Assembly: GCA_964592115.1 (NCBI GenBank)
Contig: CAZQCP010000003.1
Coordinates: 1 to 64,000 of the forward strand
DNA: 64,000 nt
Source: Sva-07 sp964592115
Lineage (GTDB): Bacteria > Actinomycetota > Acidimicrobiia > Acidimicrobiales > Ilumatobacteraceae
Direction: 5' to 3'
The notes below the pieces were generated by a model. That model did not search any database. It was not told the origin of the DNA and saw only the letters and a list, made by a program, of their open reading frames with translations. The stretch's first letter is position 1. Each line of letters starts with the position of its first letter. A program made the position numbers and the translations under genes. Positions 1 to 8,091 of the stretch are shown piece after piece.

Positions 1-634
1 TCGTTCCGATCGAAGTGGTCGCGTTCCGATCGACGTCGAGCGCCGGACCTTCGGCGACGGGCGCGACGAGCACGTCGAGGTCCGCGATCTCGGTCGAGCG
101 GCGCCAGGCGAACAGTCCGGCAGGCCCGAACACCTCGACATCGGCGGCCAGCCGCTCGACGCGACCGGCGGTCGTGAACGTGGCGATGAGCTCTGTCCTC
201 CGGCCATGTCGTGTTGCGAGCGCTCCCTCGGCGACGACGGTGGTGGCGCCATCGCGCGTGTCGCGCACGACGACGCGCATCGGATGGACGGTGCGCGTCC
301 GGCGGCGGCTGGCCCGACCGGCTTCGGTGAGCACGATGGCAGCGCGGCTCGCTACGCCCACGGTGACGAGTGGCTGGAGCTCGACGTCGAGCGCAGGAAT
401 CCGACGGCAGCCCCACCAACCGGCGATCGCCTCGAGTCCGAGCGCCACGGCGGTCGCGCCGAGGATGAGGATGACGGCCGGCGCGCCGGTGAGCCGGGCG
501 ATGACCGCACCGACGCACCAGGCGCCGACGAGGATGGCGGTGCCCGGCGCCCAGCCGGCAGGAACGCAGCGACGTGGTCCCACCGAACTCGAACGCCGCC
601 GTCGCCGCGGTGCGGGTTCCGATTCGTCGCTCAT
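1..634 (-). CDS. DUF58 domain protein, N-terminal part (runs off window)
   Basis: Reading leftward from ATG 634, an open frame of 211 codons continues past base 1, so the 3' end is missing. The product starts with a basic stretch (residues 10-25) followed by two hydrophobic helices (about residues 27-47 and 51-72). A soluble beta-rich part ends with PAGLFAWRR, the segment typical of DUF58 proteins before their VWA-like half. It starts 23 nt after the MoxR stop codon. MoxR plus DUF58 is a recurrent pair thought to act in envelope or complex-assembly functions (family knowledge). The VWA-like half cannot be seen here. Confidence 0.75.
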   Translation of the reverse strand, partial: MSDESEPAPRRRRRSSSVGPRRCVPAGWAPGTAILVGAWCVGAVIARLTGAPAVILILGATAVALGLEAIAGWWGCRRIPALDVELQPLVTVGVASRAAIVLTEAGRASRRRTRTVHPMRVVVRDTRDGATTVVAEGALATRHGRRTELIATFTTAGRVERLAADVEVFGPAGLFAWRRSTEIADLDVLVAPVAEGPALDVDRNATTSIGT

Positions 635-657
635 CCAGCCGTGCCCGGTTCTCGTGG

Positions 658-1713
658 TCAGATCGATGGGGGCGCGACCTGAGCGAGGCACTCCTCGACG
701 ATCCGGCGGCCGTCATCGACCGATGCGTGCGCTCCGGCGAGGCGGTGGGCGAGCGCAGCCACGGCGACCGCCACCACGTCGTCGGGGGTCACGAACGATC
801 GCCCACGCATCACGGCGCGGGCGCGGGCGAGGGCGACGAGCGCCACACCGGCGCGGGTCGATGCGCCGAGACGGACCTGAGGGTGCGCCCGCGTGGCCCG
901 CAGCAGGGCGACGACGTATTCGCCGACCACATCGCTGATCGCCACCGCGGCGACCGCCGAACGGGCAGCGATGAGCTGATCGAGCGATACGACGGGTTGC
1001 ACGGCGTCGAGCATCGACCGCCCGCGCCGTCCGGTGATCACGTCGAGCTCGTCGACGGCATCGGCGCGTCCGGGCGACACGACGGCCCGGAAGCGGTCGA
1101 GCGCGCCATCGCCGAGGACGTACGTGCCAGCGGAGTCGAGCGGGTTCTGGGTGGCGACGATCATGAAAGGATCGGGGAGCAGGTGGGCAACGCCGTCCAC
1201 CGTCACCGTGGACTCCTCGGCGAGCTCGAGCAGCGCCGACTGCGTGCGCGGAGTCGCCCGGTTGAGCTCGTCGAACACGACGACGTTGGCGAAGACCGGA
1301 CCGGGCCGGAACGTCATGGCGGACCCACCTCCGGACCGGCCGTTGGTCGCGTCGAGACGACCGGTCGGGACCATCGTGCCCGTGATGTCGCCGGGCAGCA
1401 GATCCGAGGTGCCCTGGATGCGATGGAACGTCCCGCCGACGGCGCGGGCGAGCGTCTGGGCGAGCAGCGTCTTGCCGACTCCGGGGATGTCCTCGACGAG
1501 CAGGTGCCCACCCGAGAGCAAGGTGGCGACGGTGATGTCGATCGTGTCGCGCTGGCCGGCGACGACAGCTCCCAACGTGCCGGCGAGGCGCGAGGCGATC
1601 GACGCCACGTCGACGGTCGGATCGGCAGAGCTGCTCGTGGCGGGTGAGATCGCGACGGGTGAGATCGGGACGGGTGGGATCGGGGCGCGAGTCGGCGGCG
1701 GCAGCGTGTCCAC
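658..1713 (-). CDS. MoxR-family AAA+ ATPase
   Basis: The protein has 351 residues with GTG as first codon. Residues 1-33 are a Pro/Ser/Ile-rich tail with internal near-repeats; the AAA+ core follows. Walker A is PGVGKTLLAQ (about residue 82), Walker B is VVFDELNRA and sensor 1 is ATQNP. A MoxR lid domain completes the usual length of about 320. MoxR ATPases act as chaperone-like remodelers, commonly with VWA/DUF58 partners, and the next gene is a DUF58 protein. The true start could lie downstream, because the tail is low complexity. Confidence 0.88.
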   Translation of the reverse strand: MDTLPPPTRAPIPPVPISPVAISPATSSSADPTVDVASIASRLAGTLGAVVAGQRDTIDITVATLLSGGHLLVEDIPGVGKTLLAQTLARAVGGTFHRIQGTSDLLPGDITGTMVPTGRLDATNGRSGGGSAMTFRPGPVFANVVVFDELNRATPRTQSALLELAEESTVTVDGVAHLLPDPFMIVATQNPLDSAGTYVLGDGALDRFRAVVSPGRADAVDELDVITGRRGRSMLDAVQPVVSLDQLIAARSAVAAVAISDVVGEYVVALLRATRAHPQVRLGASTRAGVALVALARARAVMRGRSFVTPDDVVAVAVAALAHRLAGAHASVDDGRRIVEECLAQVAPPSI

Positions 1714-1843
1714 GGTGGTACATCGGCTCGCCGGAGGCCGACCTTGACGCCCACCGATGTGACGCCCGTGCCCACCCCCACTGGGTGGATCGCGGGTGAA
1801 CGGCGAGTGACGGCAAATCGCGCAGGATCGTTACACAAGACCC

Positions 1844-1872
1844 TGGGACGATTCGCCCTGCTGCACTACGGT
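1844..1872 (+). promoter_or_regulatory. Candidate promoter for the small basic protein gene
   Basis: A weak -35 (TGGGAC, 1844-1849) is separated by 17 nt from a TANNNT -10 (TACGGT, 1867-1872). This gives a leader of about 50 nt ending in a strong Shine-Dalgarno before ATG 1930. Inferred by eye only. Confidence 0.3.
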
Positions 1873-1929
1873 GATGGACGAAGCACCGAAACCACCGTGG
1901 CTCCGGCCACAAAGCAGGAGGTAGCCCCC

Positions 1930-2262
1930 ATGAGCCAGCGTCACCGCACCGTCGAGGTGCCGATGCAGCCCAAGCAGGAGCTGCGGGCCCACGCACACAG
2001 CGAACGGCACCGCATCCATGTCGAGCTCCAAGGCGTCGCCCAGGATGTGAGCGCGGGTCTCGAACCCGAAGACGTTCACGAGCCGGGCGCCGCGTGGAAG
2101 CCACTCCACCATCACGACGCTGAAGTCGCCAAGAGCAAGCTCGCCAAGCGCAATCGCTCGAAGCGCCACTGGAAGACGAAGATGTGGAAGCGGCGGACTC
2201 AGCTCCGCCGAGAGCGCGCCGAGCAGCTCAAGTCGCTCGGCGAGTCGCCAGAGTTCGCCTGA
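1930..2262 (+). CDS. Small basic protein of unknown function
   Basis: 110 residues. I chose ATG 1930 because AGGAGGT sits 7-8 nt upstream, one of the clearest ribosome binding sites in the window; the open frame extends upstream to 1744 without another good site. The N-terminal half is His/Glu-rich. The C-terminal third (about residues 68-98) is strongly Lys/Arg-rich with Trp residues (KRHWKTKMWKRRTQLRRERA), suggesting nucleic-acid or ribosome contact. No known domain is recognised. It is transcribed alone, converging with the GNAT gene 9 nt beyond its stop. Confidence 0.65.
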   Translation: MSQRHRTVEVPMQPKQELRAHAHSERHRIHVELQGVAQDVSAGLEPEDVHEPGAAWKPLHHHDAEVAKSKLAKRNRSKRHWKTKMWKRRTQLRRERAEQLKSLGESPEFA

Positions 2263-2271
2263 GCGATTCGC

Positions 2272-2913
2272 TCACACCAGGTCGCGCGGGCGATCGATCC
2301 AGGATGAGAGCAGCTCCTCGCGGCGCTGCGCCCATTCCTCGGTCGTGAACCCGTAGCGCACGTGGTCTTCCCACGTGCCGTTGATCTCCAAGTACCGCTC
2401 CGCGGTGCCTTCCTCGCGGATCGCCAACTTCTCCATGATCCGCCGGCTGCGGTGGTTGCGCGGCACGATGCAGATCTCCACGCGATGCAGCTGGAGCTGC
2501 TCGAATGCGAACTGCATCACGACCACGACCGCCTCCGCGGTATAGGAGTGCCCGGCGTGACGGCGGTCGATCCAGTAGCCGATGGTCGCCGATTGCATCG
2601 CGCCGCGGATGACGTTGTTCAGATTGACCTCGCCGACGACGTGTTGATCGAGGAACAGTCCGAACTGGTACGCCGAACCGCTGGCACGGTCGCGGTCGCG
2701 GTGTTGGCAACGAGCGGCGAACGCGTTGCGATCGGTGACGGGGTCGGGCTGGAACGCGGGGCGGCTCGGCTCCCACACCGTCAGCCACTCGTCGTTGCGT
2801 TGGCGCACCTCGCTCCAGGCACGGAAGTCGCTGGCCACGAGCGGCCGCAACATCACCCGTCGCCCGTACAGGCGCATCGCGGACCCCGCTCTCGAGGGGT
2901 GGCGCAGCGCCAT
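2272..2913 (-). CDS. GNAT N-acetyltransferase, RimJ/RimL-like
   Basis: 213 residues. The sequence fits RimJ/RimL-type acetyltransferases: LRPLVASDF near the N-terminus, GYWIDRRHAGHSYTAEAV for beta4/motif A, and RVEICIVPRNHRSRRIMEKL for the acceptor-side helix. Such enzymes move acetyl from acetyl-CoA to protein N-termini or small amines. The start codon overlaps the upstream stop by one base (TGATG), implying translational coupling to the DUF501 fusion gene; a later ATG at 2877 would also give a full domain. Substrate unknown. Confidence 0.85.
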   Translation of the reverse strand: MALRHPSRAGSAMRLYGRRVMLRPLVASDFRAWSEVRQRNDEWLTVWEPSRPAFQPDPVTDRNAFAARCQHRDRDRASGSAYQFGLFLDQHVVGEVNLNNVIRGAMQSATIGYWIDRRHAGHSYTAEAVVVVMQFAFEQLQLHRVEICIVPRNHRSRRIMEKLAIREEGTAERYLEINGTWEDHVRYGFTTEEWAQRREELLSSWIDRPRDLV

Positions 2914-3965
2914 CAGCGGCCGTCCTCGGCGCCGTCATCGTGGAGGGGCGTGTCGCCGCCGCTGGCCATGATCGTCACGCTGGCCAAGTCGAGCCGTCGC
3001 ATGATGCCAAGTATCACGCAACACGTGCCGACGATCGATTCGACGTGGTCCGCGGCGAGCCCGGGGTTGTGCCGACGGTCGTCGGCGGCTTCGGTGGCGA
3101 GCGTGCGGAACACCTCGTCGGCGTCGGCGCGGGCGAGCTCGTAGACGCCCGGCACCGAGTCACGCCCGATCTCGACGCGGGCGAGCATCGTCGCGTGCGA
3201 CCCGGTGACGACGACCTGGGTGGGATCGCCGACGGCTGGGTCGGCGATCACGACATCGTCGAGGTGATCGTGCACGAGTCCGAGGGCGTTGGTGAGATCG
3301 ATCGGCGACGGCGGGTCGGCGTCACCGAGTGGCCCGTCGCGCAGTGCGAGTGGACCGACCGGAAGTTCGAAGCCGGGACCGCCCGCGCGGGTGACGGTCA
3401 CGATGCGGTCGGCGACGTCGATGGCGACGGTGCCGGGTTCCGCGACCAGCGTGGGCGAGTCGGTCCCTTCCGGCCCGTGCGGTGTGGCCGATGTGCCGGG
3501 GTCGGCACTGGCGAGCGCGGCGACGGCCACGTCCGCGTCGATGCGGGCGAGCGCCCATCGGCCCACCGGGTCGTCGCCGCCGGCGAGCGCGTACGCGACG
3601 TGGGCGTGCAGGCACTTCACACCGACCCGCGTGCCGCCGACGCCGCCGCTCGGACGTGGACCGGTGTGGTCGGTCGTGATCGCCTGGTCGCGCTCGGCGG
3701 CGTAGCGGCGATGGGTGGCGGCGATCTGCTCGGCACCGATCTCGGCTTCGGCGGCGCGTACGCCTCCTGCCGCCTCGAGCCTGCTCACGGCGCGGACGAG
3801 TTCGGTGCCGACGAGGTAGTAGCGCGTCGGCATCGGCGTGCCGTCGCCGAGGAAGGGGGCGTTGCGCACGACGATCGGATCACCGCTCGCATCGCGCACG
3901 ACGACCTCGAAGTCGCCGCGCGGCGTGCGACCCAAGAGCTCGGCGACGCGCGCGTGGTCGTCCAT
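2913..3965 (-). CDS. DUF501 domain fused to a degenerate Ppx/GppA-like domain
   Basis: 350 residues. About residues 1-135 are DUF501 (GRTPRGDFEVVVRD near the N-terminus; conserved GVKCLHAHVAYALAGGDDPVG). From about residue 175 the sequence follows exopolyphosphatase/GppA proteins: VGPLALRDGPLGDADPPSP matches the segment after the phosphate-binding loop, and NPGLAADHVESIVGTCCVILGIM matches their conserved C-terminal helix. The GGGSTE catalytic loop is absent (AIDVADRIV occupies its place) and the N-terminal half of the Ppx fold is missing, so exopolyphosphatase activity is unlikely. In many actinobacteria these are separate neighbouring genes near eno and divIC; here they are one ORF, away from both. 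Confidence 0.75.
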   Translation of the reverse strand: MDDHARVAELLGRTPRGDFEVVVRDASGDPIVVRNAPFLGDGTPMPTRYYLVGTELVRAVSRLEAAGGVRAAEAEIGAEQIAATHRRYAAERDQAITTDHTGPRPSGGVGGTRVGVKCLHAHVAYALAGGDDPVGRWALARIDADVAVAALASADPGTSATPHGPEGTDSPTLVAEPGTVAIDVADRIVTVTRAGGPGFELPVGPLALRDGPLGDADPPSPIDLTNALGLVHDHLDDVVIADPAVGDPTQVVVTGSHATMLARVEIGRDSVPGVYELARADADEVFRTLATEAADDRRHNPGLAADHVESIVGTCCVILGIMRRLDLASVTIMASGGDTPLHDDGAEDGR

Positions 3966-3989
3966 CGGTCCGATCTGGCCCGTTGGGTC

Positions 3990-4706
3990 CTACCCGCGGC
4001 GTCGACGGAGGAGGAACGCGAGCAGCACGGCCACGATGACGACGGGCAAGACGCGCTTGACGACCGATCCCTTGCCGATCTCCATCAGGTCGATCGGCTC
4101 GGTCGCCGGGCCCTCGATCTTGCGGACGCGGGGAGCGGCCGTCGCCTCATTGCCAGCCGACCCGGTGGCTCCCGGTTCCGGCGTCGAGCCCGTCGCGCCG
4201 TCGCTGGCGGCCGGTTCGGCGCTGGTGGCGGCCTCGCTCGTCGGCGCCGTTGCTTGCTCGTCGATCATCTGGTTGAGGTTGTCGGCGAACTGGGACATCA
4301 GCTTGGAGCTGACGTCGCCCATGATGCCGCGCCCGAACTGGGCGACCTTGCCCGTGATGTGGAGGTCGGTCGTGACGGCGACGCGGGTGCTGGTGGGGGA
4401 GAGGCTCTCCGCCTGGGCGGTGATGTTCGCCGACGCGTTGCCGCGACCGCCGGTGTCGCGGCCCGTGCCCTTGATCACGGCGCGGAAGTTCTCGTCGTCG
4501 CGTTCGAGGAAGTGCGCTTCGCCCTTGAACTGGCTGCTGATGGCACCGAGCTTGACCTTGACGACGCCGCGGTACGTGTCGCCTTCGATCTCGTGCAGTT
4601 CGGCGCCCGGCAAGCAGGGCGCGATGCGCTCGACGTCGGTGATCAGCGGCCACGCCTCCTCGATCGGTCGGTTGACCGTGAACTCGTTGATCAGCTGTTC
4701 TGCCAT
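3990..4706 (-). CDS. SRPBCC / CoxG-family protein with C-terminal membrane anchor
   Basis: 238 residues from ATG 4706. Residues 1-150 match the CoxG/SRPBCC family (VNRPIEEAWPLITDVERIAPCLPGAEL). An Ala/Thr/Pro-rich linker follows, then a C-terminal transmembrane helix (VVKRVLPVVIVAVLLAFLL) ending in RRRR. CoxG is linked to membrane recruitment or maturation of aerobic CO dehydrogenase and related molybdenum hydroxylases (family knowledge). It overlaps the end of the upstream nucleotidyltransferase by 16 nt, so the two are probably cotranslated. Likely partners are the Mo-hydroxylase genes 4-20 kb away. Confidence 0.85.
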   Translation of the reverse strand: MAEQLINEFTVNRPIEEAWPLITDVERIAPCLPGAELHEIEGDTYRGVVKVKLGAISSQFKGEAHFLERDDENFRAVIKGTGRDTGGRGNASANITAQAESLSPTSTRVAVTTDLHITGKVAQFGRGIMGDVSSKLMSQFADNLNQMIDEQATAPTSEAATSAEPAASDGATGSTPEPGATGSAGNEATAAPRVRKIEGPATEPIDLMEIGKGSVVKRVLPVVIVAVLLAFLLRRRRG

Positions 4707-5341
4707 CGTCGGAGGTCCTCTGTCGTGTCGATGTCGGCGGGTGAACCAGAGCACGCTACTTCACCTACGAGTTCTGGACGAACGCGCATCAGCGCTCGCG
4801 CTCCCTCGTCGCCCGTAGCAGGCAGGAGATCCCACACGTTCGCCGCGAGGCGTACCGGGTTGCCGCGGCGCCCGTCGTACGTGGCGACGGCGATCGGTCC
4901 ACTGGCACGAGCCACGGCACGCCACGCGCTGGGCTCGATGAACGGCTGATCGCCGAGCCCGACCACGACCGCGTCGGCGCCCGCCTCGCGAGCGGCGTCG
5001 ATCCCGACATGGAGCGAGGTGATCTGGCCGTGCGCCCAGCTCGGGTTGTGGCGGATCGTGACGGCGGCGCGCTGGCGTTCGGGGACGATGTCGGGGACCG
5101 CCCCCGTGACGACCACGACCGGTCCGATCGCCGCGTCGAGGGCGTGGTCGATCGCAGCTTCGAGGACGGTCGGGCCGGTTTCGAGGGATGTCGGCGACAG
5201 TTTTGCTGACAATTTGTGTGTGCTCGCTTCGGGGTCCGACCGGAAGCGTGTGCCGGCTCCAGCGGCAAGGATCACGGCGACCACGTTCGGACGCGTCTCC
5301 CCTGCGTGTGGCCCAGGTTCAGAGGTCGTCGCGGTGGGCAT
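4691..5341 (-). CDS. MobA-like NTP transferase (molybdopterin cytidylyl/guanylyltransferase type)
   Basis: 216 residues starting at ATG 5341. The GT-A nucleotidyltransferase signature is VVAVILAAGAGTRF (about residues 20-33), followed by KLSAKL, VVVGLGDQPFIEPSAW and RGNPVRL. This is the MocA/MobA-like pattern of enzymes that attach CMP or GMP to molybdopterin for xanthine-dehydrogenase-family enzymes (family knowledge). It overlaps the CoxG-like gene, which supports a role in Mo-hydroxylase maturation. A longer open frame upstream to 6364 is spurious because it runs through the divergent NlpC/P60 gene. Confidence 0.85.
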   Translation of the reverse strand: MPTATTSEPGPHAGETRPNVVAVILAAGAGTRFRSDPEASTHKLSAKLSPTSLETGPTVLEAAIDHALDAAIGPVVVVTGAVPDIVPERQRAAVTIRHNPSWAHGQITSLHVGIDAAREAGADAVVVGLGDQPFIEPSAWRAVARASGPIAVATYDGRRGNPVRLAANVWDLLPATGDEGARALMRVRPELVGEVACSGSPADIDTTEDLRRWQNS

Positions 5342-5545
5342 CGGGAGGCAGTCTCGCTGGTCGCGGGCCCCGTCGACGGAGACGTTCGATGACGGTTGCG
5401 TGTCGAAAATCTTGCGCTCGCGCTTCAGTATTGCGATTCCGTGACGATATGTTACCCGTCCGTCATGACGAGTGGCCGCTTTCGGGTGGTCGGTTCGTCG
5501 GACACGGAGCCTCGGCCGTTCGGTCAGCTCTGCCTTCGAAACGTC

Positions 5546-6289
5546 ATGAGCAACTCTTCCCAGACCAGCGAGCGGTCTCGCCCGGCCCGGCGGCCGAGCG
5601 TCACAGAGTCCCCCATCGGGCGCGGGCGCCCGTGGCGGGCGCTGCGGGCCGCGGCCGTGGGTGGCGCCATGGCCGTTGCCGTCCTCGTCGGATCGGTCGC
5701 CGTTGCTTCGCCGGTTGCGTCTGCGGTCGATGGCCGCCTCGAGGTGAACGCGATGGCGCCGATCGTCACGACCTCGGCCCGCCAGGCGCTCACCGCCTAC
5801 GACGACTGGGTTGCCACGGGCGACGCGGGGGCATGGCGCACGTACGTGTGGAACCGTACGCAGGCCGCCCAGTTCGCCGCCACCGAGCTCGGCTACCCCC
5901 GAGCTGAGATGGCCGCCGCCTGGGCCCGTACGCCGCTCGACCACCAGCGAGCGGTGCTCGCCGCGATGACCCAGATCGGCGTCCCCTACCGCACGAACAC
6001 GAGCCAGGAAGGGGTCGGCTTCGACTGCTCCGGGCTCACCACGTACGCGTGGGGCAAGGCGGGTGTGACGCTCGTACGTCAGAGCAGCGCCCAGATCAAC
6101 GACGCGACGCGGCTCGATCGCGCCAGCGCCAAGGCCGGCGACCTGGTGCAGTACCCGGGGCACGTGATGATGTACCTCGGCGTCGGTGACGCCGTGATCC
6201 ACTCGGTGCAGCGCGGCCGCACCGTCGAGCTCGACCTGATCTCCGAGCGCCGCACCAACTCCGTCAAGTTCGGCGACCCGACGTACTGA
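5546..6289 (+). CDS. Secreted NlpC/P60 peptidoglycan hydrolase
   Basis: 247 residues. A basic N-terminus precedes a hydrophobic segment (AAAVGGAMAVAVLVGSVAVA) with likely signal-peptidase cleavage near ASPVASA. The C-terminal NlpC/P60 domain has the catalytic Cys in GFDCSGLTTYAW, the His in PGHVMMYLG and a third polar residue in VIHSVQ. These enzymes cut the D-Glu-mDAP peptide bond in cell-wall stem peptides. Start uncertain: an in-frame ATG at 5464, 11 nt after TATGTT (5448-5453), would add 27 residues before the signal sequence. Monocistronic and divergent from the MobA-like gene. Confidence 0.88.
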   Translation: MSNSSQTSERSRPARRPSVTESPIGRGRPWRALRAAAVGGAMAVAVLVGSVAVASPVASAVDGRLEVNAMAPIVTTSARQALTAYDDWVATGDAGAWRTYVWNRTQAAQFAATELGYPRAEMAAAWARTPLDHQRAVLAAMTQIGVPYRTNTSQEGVGFDCSGLTTYAWGKAGVTLVRQSSAQINDATRLDRASAKAGDLVQYPGHVMMYLGVGDAVIHSVQRGRTVELDLISERRTNSVKFGDPTY

Positions 6290-6559
6290 CGTGTGACGTC
6301 GCGGCGGTGCCAGGTGCTGCCCGGGATCACTCGATGACCGGCAGCGAGGCGAGCTCCGCTGCAACCGTTCGGATCTCCTCGCCCGGCGCGGTCGAGCCGG
6401 CTTCCCTCACGCGAGTCTTGACATGTCGAGGCGATGAGGACCAGCGCAAATGCCGTTGGTGAGGTCGGGCGGGGGTCGCTGGGATCGTTGAATTGTCGCG
6501 TCGCACCAGTTAGATGACCATGTGGGAACCCTGTGACACCCCCTCGTCATGATGGGGGT
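6290..6559. other. Gene-free interval after the NlpC/P60 gene
   Basis: No supported gene. Just after the stop, 6304-6319 (GCGGTGCCAGGTGCTG) resembles a decayed family D palindrome. The rest holds a candidate promoter for the HNH gene. Confidence 0.4.
6488..6516 (+). promoter_or_regulatory. Candidate promoter of the HNH endonuclease gene
   Basis: TTGAAT (6488-6493), a 17-nt spacer and TAGATG (6511-6516) form a plausible sigma-70-type promoter about 44 nt before ATG 6560. The last -10 base is off consensus. Confidence 0.35.
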
Positions 6560-8005
6560 ATGACCTTGTTGGATCTCGAGTCGCTGGCGGCGACAGCGCC
6601 CGGTGGTGACGTCGGCGACGGCTGGGGCGTCGACGCGCCCGGGGTGGTGTGGTTGCGTGACGACTCCGAGCCGGCTGGGTGTGATCCGTTGGTCGATGTG
6701 CGGGTGGTGGCGGGTACTGCGGTGCGTTTCGACCCGGAGTGGATCGATGCGGTCGTGGAGCAAGCGTCGGCGGCGCTCGACGTGTTGCAGCATCTCGATC
6801 ATGGCGAGTTGGATGCTGCGTCGGCTGAGCGTGTGGCGGTCGGGGTGGAGCGTCTGCGGCGTCAGGCCGACGCGGCGGCTGGGGCGGTGGCGGGGCACAT
6901 CGATCGTGTCGAGCCGTTTCGTGGTGATGGCTGGTTCACGGCTCAGCGTTGGTTGAAGCATCGGCTGCAGCTGTCGGGACCGGAAGCCCACGCTCGGCTG
7001 CAGGCTGCCCGGTTCGGGGTGCGTGTGCCGGTGTGGGCCGCCGCTGAAGGTGCGGGGTTGGTTGGTGTCGCTCAGATGCGGGTGATGGCGGCGATCGCTG
7101 CGAATCCGCGGATCGATGGCGCGACGTTGGATCGTGGGGCGCGCTTGTTGTTGGGTGATGCGATGGACCGGTCCTTCGAGGACTTCGAGCGGCTCGCGCG
7201 CACGTGGGAGATGTTGGCTGACCCGGTCGGTGCGGCCGATGACGCCGAGCGGGCACGGCAGCGGCGTCACGCCACGCTGCGGTCACGTTCTGGTGGCGGG
7301 TTCGATCTGCATGCCGTGTTCGACGACATCGGCGGTGTCGAGTTCGAGCAGGTGTTCGCGCACTACGTGCAAGCAGAGTTCGACGCCGACTGGGCCGAAG
7401 CCACCGAGCGGCTCGGTGCCACCGATGTGTCGATGTCCGATCTTCGGCGCACGCAGGCTCAACGTACTGCTGATGCGCTGGTGGCGATGGCTCGCGCTGC
7501 TGCTGTCGCGCCGCCGTTCCGGAGTCGCGGGATCCCGACGGTCAACTTGTTGATCGACCATGACACGTACCGTGACACGATCGACGGCAACGGGATCGAC
7601 CCTGACCGCTACGGCGACGTGGTGTGCCGGTCAGAGCACGGTCACCGGCTCCATCCCGCGGAGGTGGTGAACACGTCACTGTGGGCACAGGTCCGTCGTG
7701 TCGTGTTCGATGCTACGAGCGTGGTGATCGACATGGGCCGCTCGGTTCGTTTGTTCACGGGTCATCCCCGTGAGGCGGTCATGTTGTTGTCTGAGCGGTG
7801 TGTGTGGCTGGGTTGTGATGTTCCGGCACGTCGCTGTCATGCCGATCACGTCACGTCATGGCAAGCGCGTGGGCCGACCGACTCGTGCAATGGGGCGCCG
7901 TTGTGTCCCGGTCACAACTACTTGAAGGAGATGGGGTTCCGGATCGTCCGCGACGATCAGGGCAACTGGCACACCTACGCCCCCGAGGGACACGAGATCA
8001 CCTGA
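6560..8005 (+). CDS. DUF222 / HNH endonuclease (13E12-repeat type)
   Basis: 481 residues. ATG 6560 is preferred to GTG 6533 because GGGGG lies just upstream. Residues 1-360 are the alpha-helical DUF222 region. The C-terminal HNH nuclease contains CVWLGCDVPARRCHADHV followed by the Asn and second His (CNGAPLCPGHNYLKEM). The Cys pairs suggest a zinc-supported HNH fold. The family is abundant and often multicopy in actinobacteria; its function is unsettled, with mobility or restriction suggested. Its wobble-G/T-rich codon use differs somewhat from neighbouring genes, which may mean horizontal origin (inference). Confidence 0.9.
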   Translation: MTLLDLESLAATAPGGDVGDGWGVDAPGVVWLRDDSEPAGCDPLVDVRVVAGTAVRFDPEWIDAVVEQASAALDVLQHLDHGELDAASAERVAVGVERLRRQADAAAGAVAGHIDRVEPFRGDGWFTAQRWLKHRLQLSGPEAHARLQAARFGVRVPVWAAAEGAGLVGVAQMRVMAAIAANPRIDGATLDRGARLLLGDAMDRSFEDFERLARTWEMLADPVGAADDAERARQRRHATLRSRSGGGFDLHAVFDDIGGVEFEQVFAHYVQAEFDADWAEATERLGATDVSMSDLRRTQAQRTADALVAMARAAAVAPPFRSRGIPTVNLLIDHDTYRDTIDGNGIDPDRYGDVVCRSEHGHRLHPAEVVNTSLWAQVRRVVFDATSVVIDMGRSVRLFTGHPREAVMLLSERCVWLGCDVPARRCHADHVTSWQARGPTDSCNGAPLCPGHNYLKEMGFRIVRDDQGNWHTYAPEGHEIT

Positions 8006-8052
8006 CCCATGCCCAACGTTCACCCCCCAGCGTTGGCGGCCGTCGATGCGTA

Positions 8053-8083
8053 GCCACGACCCCAGACTCGGGTCGGTCGTGGC
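8053..8083. terminator. Hairpin between convergent HNH and XdhC genes
   Basis: Inverted repeat GCCACGACC (8053-8061) / GGTCGTGGC (8075-8083), nine paired bases with a 13-nt loop. It lies in the 86-nt gap between two converging stop codons. There is no T-tract, as usual for high-GC actinobacterial terminators. Confidence 0.6.
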
Positions 8084-8091
8084 GACCGCCG

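Noticed and set aside
2940..4949. Long plus-strand open frame opposite the DUF501 and CoxG-like genes
   Set aside because: It is the reverse image of two genes with clear domain motifs; the product is His/Arg/Gly-rich with no recognisable fold. High G+C creates many such frames throughout the window.
5342..6364. Upstream extension of the MobA-like reading frame
   Set aside because: It runs antisense through the NlpC/P60 gene. The family signature starts shortly after ATG 5341.
6418..6423. TTGACA as a -35 box
   Set aside because: No TANNNT-like -10 is found 16-19 nt downstream.
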